Positions 40,964 to 43,621 of a DNA stretch of 43,621 nucleotides are shown here, one piece after another (positions within the stretch are counted from its first letter, which is position 1; each line of letters opens with the position of its first letter). This DNA comes from Deltaproteobacteria bacterium (lineage in GTDB: Bacteria > Myxococcota_A > UBA9160 > UBA4427). A program made the translations under genes and the position numbers. Location of the stretch: assembly GCA_002719955.1 (NCBI GenBank), contig PBFW01000058.1:1-43621 (forward strand), given 5' to 3'. The notes beneath the pieces were generated by a model that made no database searches, had not been told where the DNA came from, and was given only the letters and a program-made list of their open reading frames with translations.

Positions 40964-41920
40964 ATGCGAGTTCGTTGCGTTGCGCCCCTCATGGATCTAG
41001 CGGTCAAAACCCCACGCTCATGGCTTGCCGCACTCGTCTGTCTCGCCGCGCTGGTCGGGATGGCGGAGGTTGCCTCGGCGGCGGAGGGGCGGTCCAGGTT
41101 GAGCCCTCCTGCGGTCGTCAGACCGAATCTGCGATTCGGTGTCCACTACGATTTTCTGCGTCAAGATTCCATCCGGACTTATTCTGCGGGGCCTCCGAGC
41201 AGCACGCTCCGCGCTCCCAGCCACGAGGCGCATGCGGGGCGCGCCGAACTCATCGCCACGATTCCGATCGCCGGGCCCTTCGGAACTCGGCTCTTCGCTC
41301 GAGGTCGTCGCGGGCATACGTCGCGAAGCCTGGATGGCCTCTCACGGGGAAACAACGAGGTGGAATCGCTGGGGACCGGTGCCGAGATATTTCTGCGCAA
41401 CCCCGAGGTCGGTTCCTTCAGCGTGGGGGGGGGCTTCGATCGTCACTCCGCGGAGGGGACGCTTGCTGCGCGGGAGTACAGCGGAAGTGCGGCGGCATCG
41501 ATCTTCTTTCCCGATTTCGGTTCGGGTCCCGTCGACTGGGTCGTCCGCTTCGAATTCGCTCATCGGGATGTCTCGGGGACGTCCGGAACGGCGGATTTCG
41601 ATGCCGATCGATTTCACGTGACGGGTTCGGCCGGATGGTATCTGACCGATGACGTCCAGCTCGTGATTGGAGGCGAGTGGGAGCGAGCCGAAGAAGAGTT
41701 CTCGAGCGAAGATCTCCGTGCGGGATTCGCCCGTGTTCGTTGGCGCATTCCAGCGCCGATCTCCATGGAATTCAACCTCGGAGGAGCCGTCGGGATCAAT
41801 GAATTCAAGCAACCCCCTTTCCGGGGCGATCATCGCTTCACCTACGGCGTGACCGCAGGGCTCGTTCTCCGGTTCCGGTCCGGGGCGACCCTGATCGAAT
41901 CGGTCCGTCGCTTCGACTGA
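40964..41920 (+). CDS. Predicted outer-membrane beta-barrel protein
   Basis: 318 residues. A signal peptide is clear (SWLAALVCLAALVGMAEVASA with cleavage after ASA). The mature part alternates polar and apolar residues and ends GLVLRFRSGATLIESVRRF, consistent with a transmembrane beta-barrel, but no named family was recognised. The ATG at 40964 is followed by a later in-frame ATG at 40991 as an alternative. It lies 65 bases after the PKD lipoprotein gene and may be co-transcribed with it, suggesting a joint envelope function. It is convergent with the FMO gene. Confidence 0.72.
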   Translation: MRVRCVAPLMDLAVKTPRSWLAALVCLAALVGMAEVASAAEGRSRLSPPAVVRPNLRFGVHYDFLRQDSIRTYSAGPPSSTLRAPSHEAHAGRAELIATIPIAGPFGTRLFARGRRGHTSRSLDGLSRGNNEVESLGTGAEIFLRNPEVGSFSVGGGFDRHSAEGTLAAREYSGSAAASIFFPDFGSGPVDWVVRFEFAHRDVSGTSGTADFDADRFHVTGSAGWYLTDDVQLVIGGEWERAEEEFSSEDLRAGFARVRWRIPAPISMEFNLGGAVGINEFKQPPFRGDHRFTYGVTAGLVLRFRSGATLIESVRRFD

Positions 41921-42002
41921 GAGAGCGACTCTGGCTCGTGGATCACTCGAGCGTTCATCTCATGCGCGGTTCGTAGTCCGCTGCCCGCCCCGTCTTCTCT
42001 GG

Positions 42003-43460
42003 TCAGGACTCGAAGAGAAGTGCTCCATCCTCCAGGGGTGCGTTCCGGATCATCTTCTTGTCGCCGCTGTAGTCCTGGGTGTTCTGCCAGGGGCCGCGGT
42101 CCCCCTGCTTCGGGAAGAGATGCATCCTCCTCTGCATATAGCCCGGTGTGAAGTCCTCGATCCAGGGCCGGGCCGGCATACCCTCATCTTCTGGGCGCAG
42201 ACGTGCCACGACTCGCGCGGCACCGCGTTCGTCCATCCGATTCAGCAGTCGACACACAAATTCCGACGTGAGGTCCGCCCGCAGTGTCCAGGAGGCGTTG
42301 ATATAGCCGAAGGCATGGAGCAGGTTGGGGATGTCCGAGTACATCATCCCCTTGTAGGACCAGGTCTGTGCAAAATCGATCCGCTCTTCATCGACGGCGA
42401 ATTCGACTCCCCCCATGACTTTCAGCTCGAGACCGGTCGCCGGCACGATAATTTCGGCTTCGACGTGATCGCCGGATTTCAGCCGGATCCCCGATTCGGT
42501 GAAACGATCGATGTGCCCGGTGACGACCGAGGCTCGACCCTCGTTGATCGATTCGAAGAGGTCACCATTGGCCACGAGGCAGAGCCGCTGGTCCCAGGGG
42601 GCGTAGCTGGGGGTGAAATGGGTCTCGATGTCGTAGTCGGGTCCGAGCTCTTTGCGAACCCGGTCGAGCAGCGCCGTCCTGACCTTTTCGGGGTGGGTGC
42701 GTGTGCGTCGATAGAGAAAGCGCTGTAGCTGGACGTTCTTGAAACGGGTGATCCCATAGGCCCATTTTTCGGGAAGAAATCTCTGTAGCGCATTCGCGAT
42801 GACGTCCACGTCGGGTCGGGAAATGACGTAGGTCGGGGAGCGCTGGACCATCGTGACATGCGCCGCTTTTTCGGCCATCGCCGGGACGAGCGTGACCGCG
42901 GTCGCTCCGCTGCCGATCACGGCGACCCGTCGGCCCGAATAGTCCAGATCCTCGGGCCAGAACTGGGGGTCTGCGATCTGGCCCCGGAAGCGGTCGGTCC
43001 CTTCGAACTCCGGCCGGTGACCGCGTTCGTAGTCGTAGTAGCCGCTGCACATGAAGAGCAGGTTGCAGCTCAGTCGGATCTCTTCCGGACTCTCCGTCTT
43101 CTCGATCTCGAGGGTCCATCGGGAATCGGCGCTCGACCACGACGCCTTTTGAAGGCCGTGGTGATAACGAATATGACGATGGATGTCGTACTCGTCGGCG
43201 GTCTCGACCATGTAGGCGTGAATTGCAGGTCTGTCCGCGATCGCTTTTTCTGCGCGCCAGGGCTTGAAGGAATAGCCGAGCGTATGCATGTCGCTGTCGG
43301 AGCGGATGCCCGGATAACGGAAGAGATCCCAGGTGCCGCCCAGGGCGTCGCGTCGCTCGAGCAGCGTGTAGGTCTTGCCCGGGCAGCGCTCTTCGAGGTG
43401 GCAGGCGGCACCGATCCCAGACAGGCCGGCGCCGACGATCACGATGTCGAAGTGTTCCAT
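42003..43460 (-). CDS. EthA-like flavin-containing monooxygenase with altered BVMO fingerprint
   Basis: 485 residues. The FAD motif is GAGLSG (10-15), with GGTWDLFRYPGIRSDSDMHT (41-60) and the NADPH-type motif RVAVIGSGATAVTL (178-191). The sequence resembles EthA-type Baeyer-Villiger enzymes, but the fingerprint F-x-G-x3-H-x3-W reads FRGQIADPQFW (158-168), with Asp164 in place of the His. The ATG at 43460 has GGGGAAG upstream and starts just before the FAD domain; the open frame beyond it has no homology. It is unpaired with a neighbour and convergent with the outer-membrane protein gene. Confidence 0.9.
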   Translation of the reverse strand: MEHFDIVIVGAGLSGIGAACHLEERCPGKTYTLLERRDALGGTWDLFRYPGIRSDSDMHTLGYSFKPWRAEKAIADRPAIHAYMVETADEYDIHRHIRYHHGLQKASWSSADSRWTLEIEKTESPEEIRLSCNLLFMCSGYYDYERGHRPEFEGTDRFRGQIADPQFWPEDLDYSGRRVAVIGSGATAVTLVPAMAEKAAHVTMVQRSPTYVISRPDVDVIANALQRFLPEKWAYGITRFKNVQLQRFLYRRTRTHPEKVRTALLDRVRKELGPDYDIETHFTPSYAPWDQRLCLVANGDLFESINEGRASVVTGHIDRFTESGIRLKSGDHVEAEIIVPATGLELKVMGGVEFAVDEERIDFAQTWSYKGMMYSDIPNLLHAFGYINASWTLRADLTSEFVCRLLNRMDERGAARVVARLRPEDEGMPARPWIEDFTPGYMQRRMHLFPKQGDRGPWQNTQDYSGDKKMIRNAPLEDGALLFES

Positions 43461-43530
43461 GGCTTCCCCACGATTCGAACCGCACCCAAGGACGCGGACG
43501 CGGTCGCGGAAGGGTAACGAGTGATCGCCC

Positions 43531-43621
43531 CGCGACGAATCCAGCCGGCCCGAGGGACCGCAAAAAAAGCCGGGCCAGGTCAACGTCGCCTGGTCGCGAT
43601 GACGCGACGAATCCAGCCGGC
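43531..43621. repeat. Two copies of a 19-base direct repeat at the right edge
   Basis: CGCGACGAATCCAGCCGGC occurs at 43531-43549 and again at 43603-43621, 72 bases apart, with the second copy reaching the end of the window. The spacer contains an A-run and GC-rich stretches. It may continue beyond the window as a tandem or dispersed repeat. Confidence 0.75.

Noticed and set aside
43531..43621. CRISPR array
   Set aside because: Only two 19-base copies are seen, the unit is short and not palindromic, and no cas genes are near.

Overview
This is a GC-rich stretch of bacterial chromosome, densely coded on both strands. It has overlapping start/stop junctions (ATGA, GTGA, TTGA), many GTG/TTG starts, and long antisense shadow ORFs typical of high GC at third codon positions. 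The gene content is: ornithine-lipid synthesis, two Baeyer-Villiger/FMO-type monooxygenases, two paralogous sulfotransferases, CaiB-type CoA-transferase, an Ltp2/ChsH2-like aldolase pair, a molybdenum hydroxylase with its maturation genes, a predicted F420-dependent LLM oxidoreductase, PPi-type phosphofructokinase and a selenocysteine-containing peroxiredoxin. This mix suggests an uncultured deltaproteobacterial lineage (Myxococcota or Binatota-like, perhaps marine or soil). That placement is inference from gene content; no marker gene here settles it.

Layout. 1-2.6 kb: the tail of a transposase, tRNA-Asn(GTT), greA, a CAAX-type membrane protease, a RidA-like protein and a small unknown protein. 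2.9-6.2 kb (minus): olsB-like > olsA-like > DinB-like genes joined by 4-base overlaps, then a RarD-type permease; the first two would make ornithine lipids. 6.6-9.2 kb: one 850-residue protein joining an alpha/beta hydrolase, a DedA/VTT membrane domain and an ATP-grasp domain. 9.2-12.1 kb (minus): an NTF2-like protein and a double-domain CaiB CoA-transferase. 12.5-14.2 kb: purE-purK. 14.2-17.3 kb (minus): DUF3237 > sulfotransferase > BVMO-type monooxygenase. 17.4-19.5 kb: an alpha/beta hydrolase, a PLA2-like lipoprotein with a probable frameshift, and a peroxiredoxin whose peroxidatic position is an in-frame TGA followed by a SECIS-like hairpin.

19.6-21.2 kb (minus): thiolase-fold and DUF35 pair resembling the Ltp2-ChsH2 side-chain aldolase. 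Diverging from it, 21.4-27.1 kb is a tightly packed operon for a three-subunit molybdenum hydroxylase (FAD, 2Fe-2S and Mo subunits). It is followed by a MoaD-XdhC fusion, a separate XdhC Rossmann half and a MobA/MocA-like nucleotidyltransferase, so enzyme and cofactor-finishing genes travel together. A MaoC hydratase follows.

27.8-32.1 kb (minus): PPi-type phosphofructokinase, cupin, SDR and a second sulfotransferase. 32.2-35.1 kb: amidohydrolase lipoprotein and LLM oxidoreductase. 35.1-38.2 kb: two unrelated MFS transporters on opposite strands around a 615-base gap with a perfect hairpin. 38.5-41.9 kb: a PKD-repeat lipoprotein and an outer-membrane beta-barrel candidate. 42.0-43.5 kb (minus): an EthA-like FMO with an altered fingerprint. 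The right edge carries two copies of a 19-base direct repeat.

The most unusual items are the predicted selenocysteine peroxiredoxin, the hydrolase-VTT-ATP-grasp fusion and the MoaD-XdhC fusion with split XdhC. All functions are assigned by reading motifs; no database search was run.
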